Numbered from the stretch's first letter, positions 23,521 through 35,933 are shown. The stretch: DNA of 64,000 bases from Apoderus coryli (GCA_911728435.2 OU452199.1:1116001-1180000), one strand, 5' to 3'. The notes: generated by a model not told the origin, from the letters alone. Numbers and translations are program-made.

Positions 23521-24670
23521 TTAATTGCTACTTAAACTAAGTACATATCCTTTAGTTGTAAGTACACCCCGACATTTAATGTGGATCAAATATCGTAATG
23601 CCCATTGAAGCTCTAATGGTTTACCAAATATCTTCTGCAAATCATCTTTCGGCAAAATATCTATTTTTTAAACGTAAATAATAATTATAATTAGTAATCA
23701 TGTTTCGTTTATTGTCAATAAGATTAAGAATTTTCAAAAATTGCTTACTTATAGGTTTATGAGAAATCTTTAAGAAAAGATGGTTAGGATTGCAAAGTGT
23801 GTTAGTATAATGAATATTCTTACCGCTAGGATCGCTGTGCGTCAACAGTTTAACCTCATTGTCTTTACAGAAGCTCTGCAACGTCGGCGGTACCGTACAA
23901 CAAGTGGCCAAATTAATCTGGATTATACTCGGCCTTATTCTTGCCCATTCATGAAGCGCTCTAATAAATAATGACTAAATCAAGTCAAATAAACTTTAGA
24001 AAATGTGTAGATATACCTAAAAGTACTCTCCTCAATATCAGCAATACCTATTTGCTTAATTTTATCCAGCTCTACGTATTTCTCTAAAGAACTCCATACT
24101 GTTTTAATTTGATGTAAGTCATCCTTGCCGTCTTCTGTAGGTTTCTGTTTAAACGAAATTATCACATCGTGTACATAATCTACTTTCAAGTACGAAATAG
24201 CTGAAAGACAAGCAAACATTTAAGTACTATTTCCCTTAACCTAAACTAGGTATCTCTCAAACTTACCGTTCTCTATAGCCTCACACAAAAGTTGTGTGGA
24301 ATCACTGTTCAAAAAGATCTTCAATCCAATTTTCAAATCTGCAAGTCCACCTAGTTCTACGATTTTCTTAGCTACATCATCGTCTTGTCGCTTAATAACC
24401 ATCAACTGTTCAGATTCCAAATGATGTTGTACATTCTTACTTATGTTATTGTTCGATTTGTACTGTTTTAGTGTCACTCCAATTACATGAATTAGCTGAA
24501 ATTAATATTATAATTAACGTATTTTAGATAAAAGAATGTGTAATATCTACTTCTTCTGTAGGGCTTTGCGAAGGCTTCTTTGTCACATCGTTTACTGAAA
24601 GTATATTTCCTGTATTCAAAATAGCTTTGCCATCAATTTCAACCATAGTGTTACTGCTGTGCTCATCCAT
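23521..24670 (-). CDS. Gclm: Glutamate-cysteine ligase modifier subunit
   Basis: This is the regulatory partner of glutamate-cysteine ligase; in the heterodimer it raises the affinity of the catalytic subunit for glutamate and eases feedback by glutathione, in the cytosol. Five exons in frame: 24,551-24,670, 24,267-24,495, 24,017-24,200, 23,824-23,960 and 23,521-23,660, giving 269 residues (the human protein has 274). All introns are GT-AG and phases agree. Diagnostic segments are EWARIRPSIIQINLATCC and KLLTHSDPSD in the aldo-keto-reductase-like fold, and ALRYLIHIKCRGVLTTKGYV at the C-terminus. The start is the only ATG upstream of the first donor. A carbonyl reductase lies 650 bp upstream on the same strand. 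A CncC/Maf-type site sits about 155 bp before the start codon, as expected for this stress-induced gene. No damage seen. Confidence 0.95.
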
Positions 24671-24824
24671 ATTTATTTATTTAATTAATAATTATACTTA
24701 TTTTCGGTTAAGTATAATGTAATTCTATCGTTGCTTGTTGCTTGTATCATATATTTTGTGGTTTAAGTAGGTACTTGTTTTTTTTTTTCAATTGGGTAGG
24801 AAGATATCAATTATAAGTTAGTTT

Positions 24825-24835
24825 TGCCATGTCAT
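24825..24835 (-). promoter_or_regulatory. Candidate antioxidant response element of Gclm
   Basis: Read in the direction of Gclm, the sequence is ATGACATGGCA, which fits the RTGAYnnnGCR consensus bound by Nrf2/CncC with small Maf partners. It lies about 155 bp upstream of the Gclm start codon. Gclm is a classical target of this pathway in animals. An 11-bp degenerate match can arise by chance, so it is only a candidate. Confidence 0.5.
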
Positions 24836-25318
24836 GCGCTACAAGTTCAAATATCACTACCAGAAATTATTTCAAATATTGTGCAATAGATATATTTGTT
24901 CAATATTAGTAGGTTTATTTGAATAAGCAATTTTTAAATAAATAAGTAAAACTAGGTGAGTAATATAAATACAACAATTATTGTTTTTGAAATATATTTT
25001 GACATTGACAAACGTGACACTACCATAAGAGAATGACAGTCGGCGTTAAGCCGCATTCTCATAGCTTCGTAATGTCGCCAGCGCAACCTTTCTACCTTGT
25101 TGTAAAAAAAGGAGTAACTGTCAAAATTGTCGTTAATCAGTTTGCATTTTCAATTAATTCTAGGAACCCTGCGTATTACTGAATATTACTGCGAGTTTGC
25201 ATTGTAGGAAAATTTTATGACGTAATCAACAAGTGAGTCCTTACTATATTAATCCCATATTTTGTATTTTATAAAATTTATTGAAACATATTTTCTTAGG
25301 ATAACATTTTACTGAAAA
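24836..25318. other. Intergenic, Gclm upstream / carbonyl reductase 3' flank
   Basis: No gene. The stretch is AT-rich with a slightly GC-richer patch at 25,030-25,110. Confidence 0.5.
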
Positions 25319-26607
25319 TTAATGTCTAGTAGGGGTTGCAGATGCTGTCCATTCAACCACTTGGCAGTCGTACCAAACATAGGCACCTTTTAGATTATGA
25401 TCTCCCACAGCAAGAAACAGAGGTGCCTTTGTGCCTTCCTGAACGGTTAATGTACCATGATGCTCATTGATATCTGTATTAATATAACCTAAAAAAAAAT
25501 TAATCAGTGATTTTTGTGGAAAACCTAAAAAACTGGCAACCGTTCGTTTACCTGGATGCACTGAATTTACGAGTATGTTCCTAGACAGGGTTTCATTATC
25601 GAAAATTCTCTGTTGAATTCTCGTTAAGGCGCTCACACCCACTTTTGAAACGGAATACGCAGATTTACCCCAACCGTGTTCAAAATGTGTATTCGTTTTA
25701 GTATCACTAAAACAATCATAAATTAATTAAAAATTAAGCATAACCAGTAAAGTACCTACCTTAAAAATTCTTGTAATAGTTCATTTAGTTTTTGAATGGT
25801 AAGTTTTGGATCGCTTAATTTCTCTCTAAGACCCAACGATGGTATTCTATATAAATGTCCTGCTGAGCTTGAAATATTTACCACTCTAGCATTGTTACGC
25901 AATAACGGAAACAACGCGTTACATACTCTCAATGTACCAAAGTAATTGACAGCTAAAGTTTGCTCAGCTTGCTCTGCAAACGGTTCTTTAGCTCCAATCT
26001 GGAAATTATTTCAGTTATTAAATTATTATTGAATGAACACCCAGGATTATTTTTACCGGAAAACAGATGGCAGCATTGTTGATCAACAAATCGAGTCCAC
26101 CATGGTTTGTTTTGATATGTTCCGCGAATCTTTCAAGGCTAGATTGATCCGTAATGTCTAATTGGTGAAACTGGGGATTGTAGCCTAATTGTTTTAGTTT
26201 TTCTGTTGCATCTTTACCTTTTTTTAAATTTCTTGCGGTCAAATAAACGATTCCATTGAATTTTTGACAGAGGCCTTTTACCAATTCATATCCAATTCCT
26301 TTATTGCTACCGGTAACCTATTTAAAATGGTATTATATGTATGTATTACTTTAAGTAAAGTATTTGACCTCGGCTAATTTAAAAAAGTGCTGAACTCATG
26401 TGTATATTAGCTGTGTAATTAGTTGAATATTAGTTGCAGCTACTCTTATCTATCGTTATATTGCTCCCCGGTTTTCAAGAATAGTCAATGTGATGTTTGA
26501 CATTAAAGGTAAGGTAAGTCAAACTTCAAAATTACGATTCAAATTAAAAATTAACTAGGTATGGAAAATTATTTACTTACTACAGCTATTTTTTGAGATT
26601 TGTCCAT
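25319..26607 (-). CDS. Carbonyl reductase (NADPH), short-chain dehydrogenase
   Basis: A member of the classical short-chain dehydrogenase/reductase family, closest in motif order to carbonyl reductase 1, a cytosolic NADPH enzyme that reduces carbonyl compounds. Five exons: 26,581-26,607 (nine codons), 26,057-26,317, 25,760-25,998, 25,552-25,706 and 25,319-25,488; 283 residues; all borders GT-AG and in phase. Visible features are the nucleotide-binding TGSNKGIG (11-18), NNAA near residue 90, Asn114 in VNYFG, the catalytic Ser in NISSSAG (about 139-140) and the YSVSK pair (Tyr193, Lys197). The insertion between Ser and Tyr is of the length found in CBR1-type enzymes. The gene is divergent from the glutathione transferase, 393 bp apart, so they may share a promoter. 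Catalytic residues are complete. Substrate cannot be told from sequence. Confidence 0.93.
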
Positions 26608-27000
26608 ACGTTTTGATTAAATAAAAACTGAAATTTTACTGTACAATGCATTTTATTTAAATATTTATATTAGTTTGAGCATGTGAAAAGCAACGAAATT
26701 CAATAATAGATAATTTTTAGGTCGACCACAAAAAACATGATAAATATCGATAATAATACAAATAATTGAAAATAAACAGTGATAAATTATTCATATTTTG
26801 TTTTATTTGGCTTTAAAATACGTATTTGTAAAATGAATACACCTAAAGTATATGTATAATAGGTGTTATTGAATACACCCATATCTAATAAGATATTTAA
26901 TTTTAAAAACAAAACCGCAAAACAACTACTCATTAACCAACTTCTTTGCGTAAACAAAAAATACAAAATCCATTTTTTGCGTTTTTGGTCGTTTATAATC
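26608..27000. promoter_or_regulatory. Shared divergent promoter region
   Basis: This 393-bp AT-rich gap separates the start codons of carbonyl reductase (-) and glutathione S-transferase (+) and must hold both promoters. I found no match here to the antioxidant response consensus and no clear TATA box position. Confidence 0.55.
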
Positions 27001-28188
27001 ATGGTTATTACATTATACCACTGTCCTCTTAGCGGCCCTTCAAGAGGAGCCTTACTAGCAGCAAAAGCAGTTGGAGTTGATATAGATATTCAAATAGTTG
27101 ATTTATTGAAGAAAGAGCAACTTAAGGAAGACTTTATTAAGGTAACAAACATGATAGGTGTGCATTATCTATTATCCGGTATATTTTTTGTAAGTTTATT
27201 TTGAAACCACTATTTTAAAAAAGTTATGCTTCAGTGTCTTTGTGGTACTTAATGAAGGAGAATCTGTTGTTTTTACCTCAAAGCAAAAGGCAGTTTCTGT
27301 ATCTGCATGTAATATTGGAATTATTTTGCCTTTATTTGAAGAATCCTTGGTTTCTTCGCTTGTATTAAAATGTGTTAGCAAAGATTCGTAGACATATTAT
27401 TTAATTACTTTTTTAGCATCGGTATGTAAATACTTTCTTGCTGTGTGTTACTGACTTGCTATCCCTGGATTTATTGCTGGCGCTAGCAAACAGCAACGTT
27501 ATACGGTTGTGTCTCCATTAGACAGTACTTATAAATGTTACAGATAAATCCACAACATACCATTCCAACTCTAGTAGACGGTGACTTAAATTTATGGGAC
27601 TCGCATGCGATTGGAGCATATTTAGCCGATGCATATTCCAAAAACGATAGTTTGTACCCTAGAGATCCAGTAAAAAGAGCTGTCGTCGATCAGAGATTGT
27701 ATTTTGATTGTGGTACTCTATACCCTAGAATTAGAGCTATCTGCGTACGTTACTTTTAGAGCTGTTTGACTGTACCTATATATATTTTCGTAATTATTAC
27801 TATTCTAGTTTCCGATATTGTTCCTCGGGGAAGACCAAGTGTATGACGAACAGAAATTGCCCCTAGAGGAAGCGTTCGGGTTTTTGGATGTATTTTTAGA
27901 AGGCAATGATTTTGTCGTCGGTAACAATTTAACTATTGCTGATTGCTCACTTGTAGCATCAGTGTCGAGTATGGTCGTGAGTAAAAATTGTTTTAAGCCC
28001 TATTTATTTCAGTATGTTTACATTTATGGTTTTAGGCAGTTGGTTTTAACATAGAACCGTACGCCAATGTTAGTGCATGGTTAAGGCGATGTTCCTTGAC
28101 TATCCCTGATTATGATGAAGCCAATTTGAAAGGTGCTGAAATTTTCGGGAAGGCTGTGAAAAGTAAAATGGCACCAGGACAATTTTGA
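27001..28188 (+). CDS. Glutathione S-transferase, delta/epsilon type
   Basis: A cytosolic enzyme that conjugates glutathione to electrophiles; insect delta and epsilon members are linked to detoxification of insecticides and oxidation products. Four exons: 27,001-27,141, 27,544-27,744, 27,809-27,976 and 28,036-28,188, giving 220 residues, a normal length; all junctions are phase 0 with GT-AG borders. N-terminal thioredoxin-like domain: LSGPSRG with the likely catalytic Ser11, NPQHTIPTL with the cis-proline (Pro55), and LWDSHAI with the glutathione-binding Asp-Ser (66-67). The helical C-terminal domain has the family motif [14 protein letters not shown]. Motifs resemble epsilon slightly more than delta members. 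A polyadenylation signal AATAAA follows at 28,232. It is divergent from the carbonyl reductase and near Gclm. No damage seen. Confidence 0.93.
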
Positions 28189-29350
28189 TAATATTGTCCT
28201 AATAATAATAAACTATATATTTTGTTATTTAAATAAAATGTTAAGTATTGTTTTCTGTGTTTTTTTTACAATTAAAATAATTTAATACAGTACCTATGCC
28301 AGTTGCGTAGGCAATTTATGAGGCAAACCGATGCATGTTGCAGTGTTTTGCTATAACCTTTTACAAAATCCGTATGCTTGATTTCCGCCCCATACGTTAA
28401 CCTTCGTCACTAGAGACGTAAATCACCGACTAATCTTAACAATATCTAGTTGTTATGCTGTGACGAATATAAAAACGTCCCCAAGGGCTTAGACAGAAAT
28501 AAATTCATCCGGCAACACCGCGTTGGTTATACTATATTAATCAGGTGATATATTCTCGAAAGCTAGCGACTCAAACCAACGGAAGGCGACTCTGTACAAA
28601 TTTAGTAGGCTATACCTCGTCGGGGGCAGCACTGTGTTAATTTGGTAGGATATGCCTCGCTTACCGTATTTATCTAGAATTGACATACGTGCGCCAGAAC
28701 GTTCAACTACTCACTGGAAGTGTTCGAGAAAGAAGGGCGTTACAATAATGTTTTATTTATTTTTATATTGTCTTCGATAGTACAATGAAATTAAAACATC
28801 TTGGTATTTTCATCATATAATTTATTAAAACAATCCATCACCAAATATCACAAATTGCAAAAATATGCAACTAATAATAAATTAAACAAATAAATATAAT
28901 ATCAATGTGCAATATAAATAATAACGTATTAAAAATTAAGCTTTGGTAAAACATTTTTAAATAAAGTTAAGTAATACTGGTAGAAAAAGACTAACCTCAA
29001 ATACTATAATATAAAATCTAATTTCTTCCTAAAATAAATACAAAGTGAGCGAATGAAACAGGACGATTGTATCCCAAGGACTCTCCAGGCATTAGAAGAA
29101 GTGCTGTGGCTGCAGTCCCGTTAGAAATACGTTTTAATAAATCCAGCAAGAATCTATGCGATAATTTATCATCAAATAAATTTTACAACAGGTAATTTCG
29201 TCCGGTTTCATTGCCTCAGCTTAGTCATAATTTCAAAAAATAATAAAGAGAACCGAAATACACAGAAGAAGACTTGCAGCAGCTTTTTGAATAACAAAAG
29301 TATCGCGTTTATTGGTAACATAGATTTCTATCTGTCTTTATCCTTAATAA
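28189..29350. other. Intergenic between GST and SVOP-like gene
   Basis: It holds the GST polyadenylation signal (28,232-28,237), one interspersed repeat unit (28,637-28,737) and the AT-rich presumed 3' UTR of the SVOP-like gene. No further gene is seen. Confidence 0.5.
28637..28737 (+). repeat. Interspersed repeat unit (also at 46.1 and 46.8 kb)
   Basis: TTAATTTGGTAGGATATGCC through GTTCGAGAAAGAAG recurs with small differences at 46,121-46,214 and 46,755-46,838. Shared segments include GACATACGTGCGCCAGAA and CTACTCACTGGAAGTGTTCG. The fairly GC-rich text suggests a coding part of a mobile element, but I cannot name it. Confidence 0.7.
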
Positions 29351-32300
29351 TTACGATTTCGTCCTTGATTTCGATTGCTGTTGAACATTATCAGTCAATT
29401 CCTTACCAACAGTTTCTATTGGTAATACGAAACAAGCTATTGCAGCTAGAAACGCTGCAATAGCATATATGGTAGTCGCCAGGGGTATAGATGACTTTAA
29501 CAGGACCTATTACATAAAATCAATCGGTATTTTTTTACAAAAAAACAAGTAAATAAACTTTGATGCATTACCTGTGCTACATACGGGGTGATCATAGCTC
29601 CAAATCTAGCCATTGCACTGCAAGAGCCCACTCCGACTGCTCTAAGTGATGTTGGATACACTTCCGGAGTGTAGACGTAGGCTGCTTGGAATACACCTGC
29701 TATAATGCCTCTAGCGAAAAAGAGCATAACTGTCAAGACTGCTCGCCTGCAACAAAAAAACCTCGTACACTCTTCGGCTGCCCAGTTACCACCGGAACAT
29801 TATTTAAAGACAATTTTTAAATTTATAAAATATGACAACACATTTTGTGAAAGTGACTACATTTCTTTCGTAGTTTTTAAAACTTCAATTTTGAGATCAC
29901 TGTATTTGCAATGAATAAAAAACAAGAGTTAACATTTTTTTATTATACACTACTATACGAACTGAGCCGCCATATGCAAGAACCATCCCGGACAACTATA
30001 AAAATGCATTATGCTCCTTCTTTTCTCTTCTTTATTCATTGGCCATAGGCCAAAATTTCGTAAATGTCATGTCATCAAATGTCAAATATGTTTATATGCT
30101 CCTCCTATCAGCTGATTAATTTCATTATTTTTGTTACAAACACTGATTTAACAAAGGCGTTCGAACATGTCAGGGACATGATTGAAGACCAAAATCCCTG
30201 CAGCAACTCTGGTCGACATCTAAGGCGATCTGCCTCAACAGTTCATCGACAAAGTATGAACAGAAAGATTAGAAGACGCGGAGGTCACACTCGTTATTGA
30301 AGATTTACAATTCATTCAATCAAATAAAGGGAACAAATTGCATTACACATTTAAAATCAATAATAGTTACCTATGTAAAAGATAAAACTACTTACGTCTC
30401 CGTGCATACGACTAAAAACGAACAGCATACCACGTACGCTATAAACTGCACAGCCATAGTTTTCTTCCTGCCAAATCGCTCTATGATGAAGATTGTTATA
30501 AATATACCTGAAACATAATCCTAAATAGTAAGTACAAAAACCTGATTTTTATATTTTTGAATATTTCACCTGGAAACTCAGCTAGAGTCGTCCACAATAA
30601 ATCCATATAATCAGTCGTTTGTAACTGTTTACAATCAGCCGCACAAGTGTCTAAACTTTGACCGGGCAATTGCGTGTCAGAACATCGAGTGGTAGACGTT
30701 TCGAACAACTCAGTCGTCATTAAAACTAAACCGTAATAGCAGAAAGCACACGACATCCTAGACAAAACTCGAATATAAAAAAACAGGTCAAGTTTAACGA
30801 TAATAAAAATTAACCTACCATATAAACCATAAAAGTAGGGACGTGGTTCGTAACGATGGTATTAGTAAATCTCTAAACCGACCTCTATGAGGGGAAGATG
30901 TCATGGCATCATCGACAACTAAACGTCCTAAAAGCATGGGTTTACCATTGTCTTTAGCTATTTTTTCCAATGTTTCCAACGCTTTATCTGTTTGACCACT
31001 GGCCACGTGGAATCTAGCTGATTCTGGTAACCACTTTTTGGAGAAAATAAAACAAAACGAATCAATTTTATTGTATAGATTCAAATGTATAACAAAAACT
31101 ACTTGTGTTGTGAACAAAATGGACTTACAAGTGTATTTATTTTCAAAAACAAAGTCCTTTACTTCGTACCTTATCTTAGAAGTAAATCCTGACTACAAGG
31201 GTTGTCTTTTTCGGGAAACTTTTAGTCATATAAGTTTAAGAACTGGTTAAAAGAACATTTACTCTCATGTCAATGAGATTTACTTATTATTGTATTGTTA
31301 TTTTATTTTTTGAGATGTTTATTTTGAATTATTTGTAGTTTACTTTATATTATTTTATGTTGTTTGTTTTCTCCTTTTCTTTTTTGTTTGTTTTGTATTG
31401 TTTACTTTGTGTAATGGGTTGAGTATGATTGACCTTCGGCTAGACTTCGCCCATTTAAAAATAAAGGCTTTATTATTATTACAGGGTGCGGCAACATAAC
31501 TTCCTTATTTCAAAACGCAATAAAACCCATTTTATCGAGTAGAAGTTTTTATTATTTTCTTTTCGTTTCTAAAAAGCGGGCTCATAAGATATACAAGTCG
31601 TCCAGATCGCATACCGATTATACGGTATTTAGTGAACTCAGAAGTGAATGTAAGCGCCTGATTGGTGAGTGTTATAAGTCTTATACATCCTCTATTGAGG
31701 AGGAAATACCTGCAAATATTGGGGCTTTCTGGAGATTCATAAATTCAAAGAGAGGGTCTGCCGAGTTTCCTTCACGTATGTCTTGGGGAGATGATTCCGT
31801 TGACGGGGGTCAGGCGAGTGCTGATCTGTTTGCGGCATATTTCCGGTCGGTTTATAACGATAAGAATGTGGATTTGATCGCCGGTGACCTTGATGAGGAG
31901 TTTGTGAGTGTTTCTGAGTACAGTGTCTCCGTCTCAGAGGTTTTCGATGTGCTCGGTAAAATGAATATAAGGAAGTCCGCGGGTCCGGATGGGATTCCTC
32001 CATTGTTCCTCAATAAGTGTCGTTTCTCTCTAGCTATACCCCTGCAAGTTATTTTCAACTTATCTCTTCGTTCGGGCCACTTTCCGGTTGCATGGAAGTC
32101 GAGTTTTATCACCCCTATTTTCAAATCTGGTAACAGAGGTGACGTATCAAATTACCGTCCGGTTTGTATTCTCAACTCCATTCCTAAGCTTTTCGAAAGT
32201 TTAATAACAAGATATCTAACAACTATATTTAAGCCGATTATAATTGATGAACAGTTCGGTTTCCAGTCCGGTCGGTCTACTGAGCTTAATCTTCTGGAAT

Positions 32301-35300
32301 ACACACGTCACAGTCCAATACATTTCAATTACAAACTGAAGAACATAACTATGGAGAGGCAAGTTATAGTTAAGGATCTGGGGGTTCTCATTGACAGTGA
32401 TTTGTCATTTAACCATCATATCCAACACATAACCCAGAACTCCCTAAAGAGTTTGGGTTTTGTACTGCGCACAGGAGGGGATTTCCATGATGTTAATTGT
32501 TTGCTCAATCTGTACTACACGTTCGTGCGATCCAAACTGGAGTATGCGTCACTTATCTGGTCTCCTATCTATCAAATACACATAAATAGAATAGAGTGCG
32601 TGCAACGAAAGTTCTTAAAGTTTTTGATGTTTAAGAGTGTTGGTCATTTTCCAGCTCGAGGTGTTGATCATCAATACCTATTGTCACGATTTCATAGTGA
32701 CTCACTTGCTGTTCGCAGAATCTTGGCAGGCCAAACATTTTTGTTTAAATTATTGAATGGTATGATCGAGTGTTCGTCTTTGTTAGAGCAAATTAATTTT
32801 CATCTACCTCAATACTCCGCACGACATCATAATTTATTCAGACTGCCTTATGTGCGCACAAATTATGAAACCAAGGCTCCCCTGTATCAATCTTGTCACC
32901 AATGTAATAAAGACAAACTGCATGTGATGGTCAACTATTTTGGCGATTCACTCGCGACTTTTAAAAATAATCTTCTGAGCTGCCTCCGCGCCTTTAACGC
33001 TACAGGCCCTCGACCTACCTTATGATCCGTTCGGCTTATAAACTGTATTTTTGTATGTATGAATAGTGAAAAATTTGTGATCCTTGCTACTTTTTATGAT
33101 GAATTGTTATCGTCATTAATCTTTGTTATATTATTGTTATATCTATAGAATTCCATGTTGATTATAATTTAATCTAATTAGTGAATATTACACTTATTTT
33201 TATAGATATATTTTTGTAACATTGTCTTGTAATTGGGTATTAACCTGTTAGACAATAAAGATTATTATTATTATTATTATTATTTGTCACGGGCCTTGGA
33301 GGGCGGTTACCAGGTTCATGCAATCTACACCGATTTTTCCAATGCCTTCGACTGCGTGAATCACCGGCTCCTTATTCACAACCTGGAGTGTATTGGCATG
33401 TCGGCACCTTTGTTGAGATGATTAGAGAGCTACCTGACTGGCAGAACTCAGATAGTCCGTTTCAGTGATTTCCTTTCTGACCCTATTTCGGTTTCTTCTG
33501 GTGTCCCCCAGGGTTCTCACCTCGGGCCATTGTTATTTAACATATTTATAAATAATATCAAGCAGTGTTTCATTCACAGTGAATTCAGGCTCTTCGCCGA
33601 CGACTTGAAGTGTTACCGGCGTATCGGAGGTCCCACAGGAGGATGTTGTGAGGTTTGTGCATTGGTGTGAGTTGCATGGTATGTCTTTAAATGTTTCTAA
33701 GTGCTTTTGGGTAAATTTCAACCGAACCAGACCTCTTTTGTATGAATATTTTGTCGACCATTCAGTCCTAAAATACAAATCTTCGGTCAAGGATCTGGGA
33801 GTTTACCTGGACACATCCTTGAGCTTTGTGGATCACATCAGGCACTCGACTTCCAGGTCTCTGAAAGTGTTGGGCTTCATAAAGCGTTGCTCGGTTGATT
33901 TCAGTAATGTGAATTCTATTAGAATTTTGTTCGCGACGCTCGTCAGACCACATTTGGAATATGCCTCAGCGGTTTGGACCCCGTCATACGGTTGCCATTC
34001 TGCCCGAGTTGAGAGCGTTCAGCGGCGTTTCCTTAGGTATGTTCACTTTAAGCTTGTTCGTCCGCGTCCTATCGATTTTGTGTTCGATTATGGAACAATG
34101 ATGAGCGAGCTGGGGCTTACGACATTGAGTGATCGCAGGGTCGTCAGAGATCTATTAATACTTTATAAGCTTTTAAACAATATGGTATCGTCTTCTTATT
34201 TGTTGTCCAATATTCATTTTCATGTACCGTCTAGGAACAATAGATACTCTCACCTTTTCCATGAGGAATTTCCCCGTACAAATTACGGAGGAAATAATTT
34301 TGTCCCTAGAGTGGCCAGGATGGCGAATTCTTGCTTAAGCGTTGATTTCTTTGCGCCTATAGGTGAATTTATTCGCCGTTTGAAATGTGAGCGTCGTGAC
34401 GGCAGTTTTGCGTAAGTCGATCGATGCCTGTTGCGTTGACGAACATGGTTTTCCTTTTATTCCTGGCGTGGGTCTTGCGAATAGCTTTAGTATAACTTGA
34501 ATTATGTTTGAATTGTCTACTTATTGTGTAATTTAAAGTTTCTTAGGTTTTGTAAAATTGTTGTATTTGTGTAGTATTGCATGGAATTATATTTGTTATA
34601 TTATATTGTATGCTGTATAAATGGACTTTGTCCGTGAATAAATAAATAAATAAATTTTCAACTCTTTTTGAATTTCTACCAGCAGGAGGCTTATTATCAC
34701 TTTACAAATCTGATACTAGAAAAAGTCTATTTACGAGGGACCCTTGGAGTTGTTATAATTGACATTTGTTTACATCACAGTAATTATCAAATTAAATAAA
34801 AAAATAAACCTTCAGTTTACTTACTGGACAAACCGCAGCAAAAGCGAGTAACGGTCCTGTAGATAATGCTAACAACCAATGCCAACCTAATGTAGGCATT
34901 ACCACTAACGCTAAGGCTACTTCAAAACATGCACCTAACGCCCAAAAACACTGCAAACACAAATACTATGTAAATACTTAAACTCAGAAAAAAAAACAAC
35001 ACGCAAAAACAAACACTTACATCGAGTAAAACTACACATTTCGCCCGTTGTTTCGTAGGCAAAAATTCTGCGTATAACGTTACACTAAAAGCCACAAAAA
35101 AAAAACAAACAAAACACACACATAAATGATCCATTAAGACAAGAGCAGCAACATATTATTACAGATTCTAATTAAACACATGCAAATCAACATCTTAATG
35201 AATCATTTTTGAACAAAAATTAACTCAAATAAAAAGCACAGTGCAAAAATCAAATTTCAAACAATTAATAAACTTACGATTGAGGGGTACATCCAATAGC

Positions 35301-35933
35301 AAATCCTACCAGTCCACGTAATAATAAAAGCCACATAAAACTTGGAGCTAACGCGCTAAGTAATCCATAATAGAATAGTAATATCGCACATAATGTTAAT
35401 GCCTACAAATTAATAAAACTTTATAATTGAAAAAAGGAAGTTTTATATAAATTTTAGAACCCACATGTTTTCGCCCATATCTGTCACTTAAGTTTCCCCA
35501 AAATGTTGATGATAACATCATCCCCAAAAACACAACTGTTGTAGTTAAGGCTTGTTGGTACCTAGATATATGCCAATCGCAATGAAGCGCGGGCGATAAT
35601 ATCGATAAAATTGTCATTTCCATACTATCAGCCATCCAACACAATCCAGTCCACAAGGACAATTTGACTTGAAACCAGCCGAATCCCAAAGCGTTTACAG
35701 CTTGGGTAACTGTAAATGTATCTGAGGAAATGAGTAAATTTTATAAAACAATTCATCCACTGTAGTATTATTATCGGCGTACCATCAGGGACAACCGAAA
35801 CAGATGCCATTTCAATTTCTTGCGGTAATACAGTGTCTGGATCTATGAAATTAGTTCCACTGTCGATGTTAGTTGTAGGTGGTACACTGGTACCTTCAAT
35901 ATCTTGATAACCCTTGGTTTTCTTTAGCACCAT
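29351..35933 (-). CDS. SVOP: SVOP-like major facilitator transporter
   Basis: A membrane transporter of the synaptic vesicle 2-related branch of the major facilitator superfamily; the transported substrate of this branch is uncertain. Ten exons: 35,783-35,933; 35,465-35,721; 35,278-35,402; 35,021-35,084; 34,825-34,950; 30,819-31,033; 30,570-30,757; 30,396-30,507; 29,572-29,746; 29,351-29,506. Together they give 522 residues, in phase, all GT-AG. A cytoplasmic N-tail precedes a helix with [20 protein letters not shown] (charged residues in helix 1, usual for the branch), the motif [11 protein letters not shown] between helices 2 and 3, a second half with ERFGRKK, and [17 protein letters not shown], which is conserved in SVOP/SV2 proteins. 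The loop at 30,570-30,757 carries several cysteines ([15 protein letters not shown]). Intron 5 (31,034-34,824) is filled with LINE copies in the opposite orientation. It is divergent from the gene at 36,895. Confidence 0.93.
31196..31480 (+). mobile_element. LINE 3' tail in SVOP intron 5
   Basis: Degenerate coding text ending with a [11 protein letters not shown] tail is followed by a T-rich 3' UTR and AATAAAGGCTTTATTATTATT. This fits the last part of a CR1-type LINE, strongly 5' truncated. A CAGGGTGCGGCAACATAACT repeat separates it from the next copy. Confidence 0.6.
31566..33277 (+). mobile_element. CR1/Jockey-group LINE with in-frame deletion of the RT core
   Basis: An open 415-residue frame (31,778-33,025) starts in the linker, passes [27 protein letters not shown] and [17 protein letters not shown], then jumps at about 32,300 to the thumb region ([19 protein letters not shown]). 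The segment with the catalytic Asp boxes (DFSKAFD, PQGS, FADD) is missing, about 150 residues, without loss of frame. It cannot be catalytic. The 3' UTR ends CCTGTTAGACAATAAAG plus (ATT)n at 33,240-33,280. It sits antisense within SVOP intron 5. Confidence 0.88.
33278..34660 (+). mobile_element. CR1/Jockey-group LINE abutting the previous copy
   Basis: It starts directly behind the (ATT)n tail of the preceding copy with [20 protein letters not shown], and contains a stop at 33,419, [27 protein letters not shown] and the full thumb (33,648-34,415) ending near a [10 protein letters not shown] segment. The 3' end is AATAAATAAATAAA at 34,650. It is 5' truncated and frameshifted near 33,630. Its first residue corresponds almost exactly to the residue where the preceding copy loses its core. 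Confidence 0.88.

Noticed and set aside
24836..25318. Further antioxidant response elements
   Set aside because: TGACAGTCGGC near 25,034 looks similar but lacks the GC at the required spacing; nothing better was found here or at 26,608-27,000.
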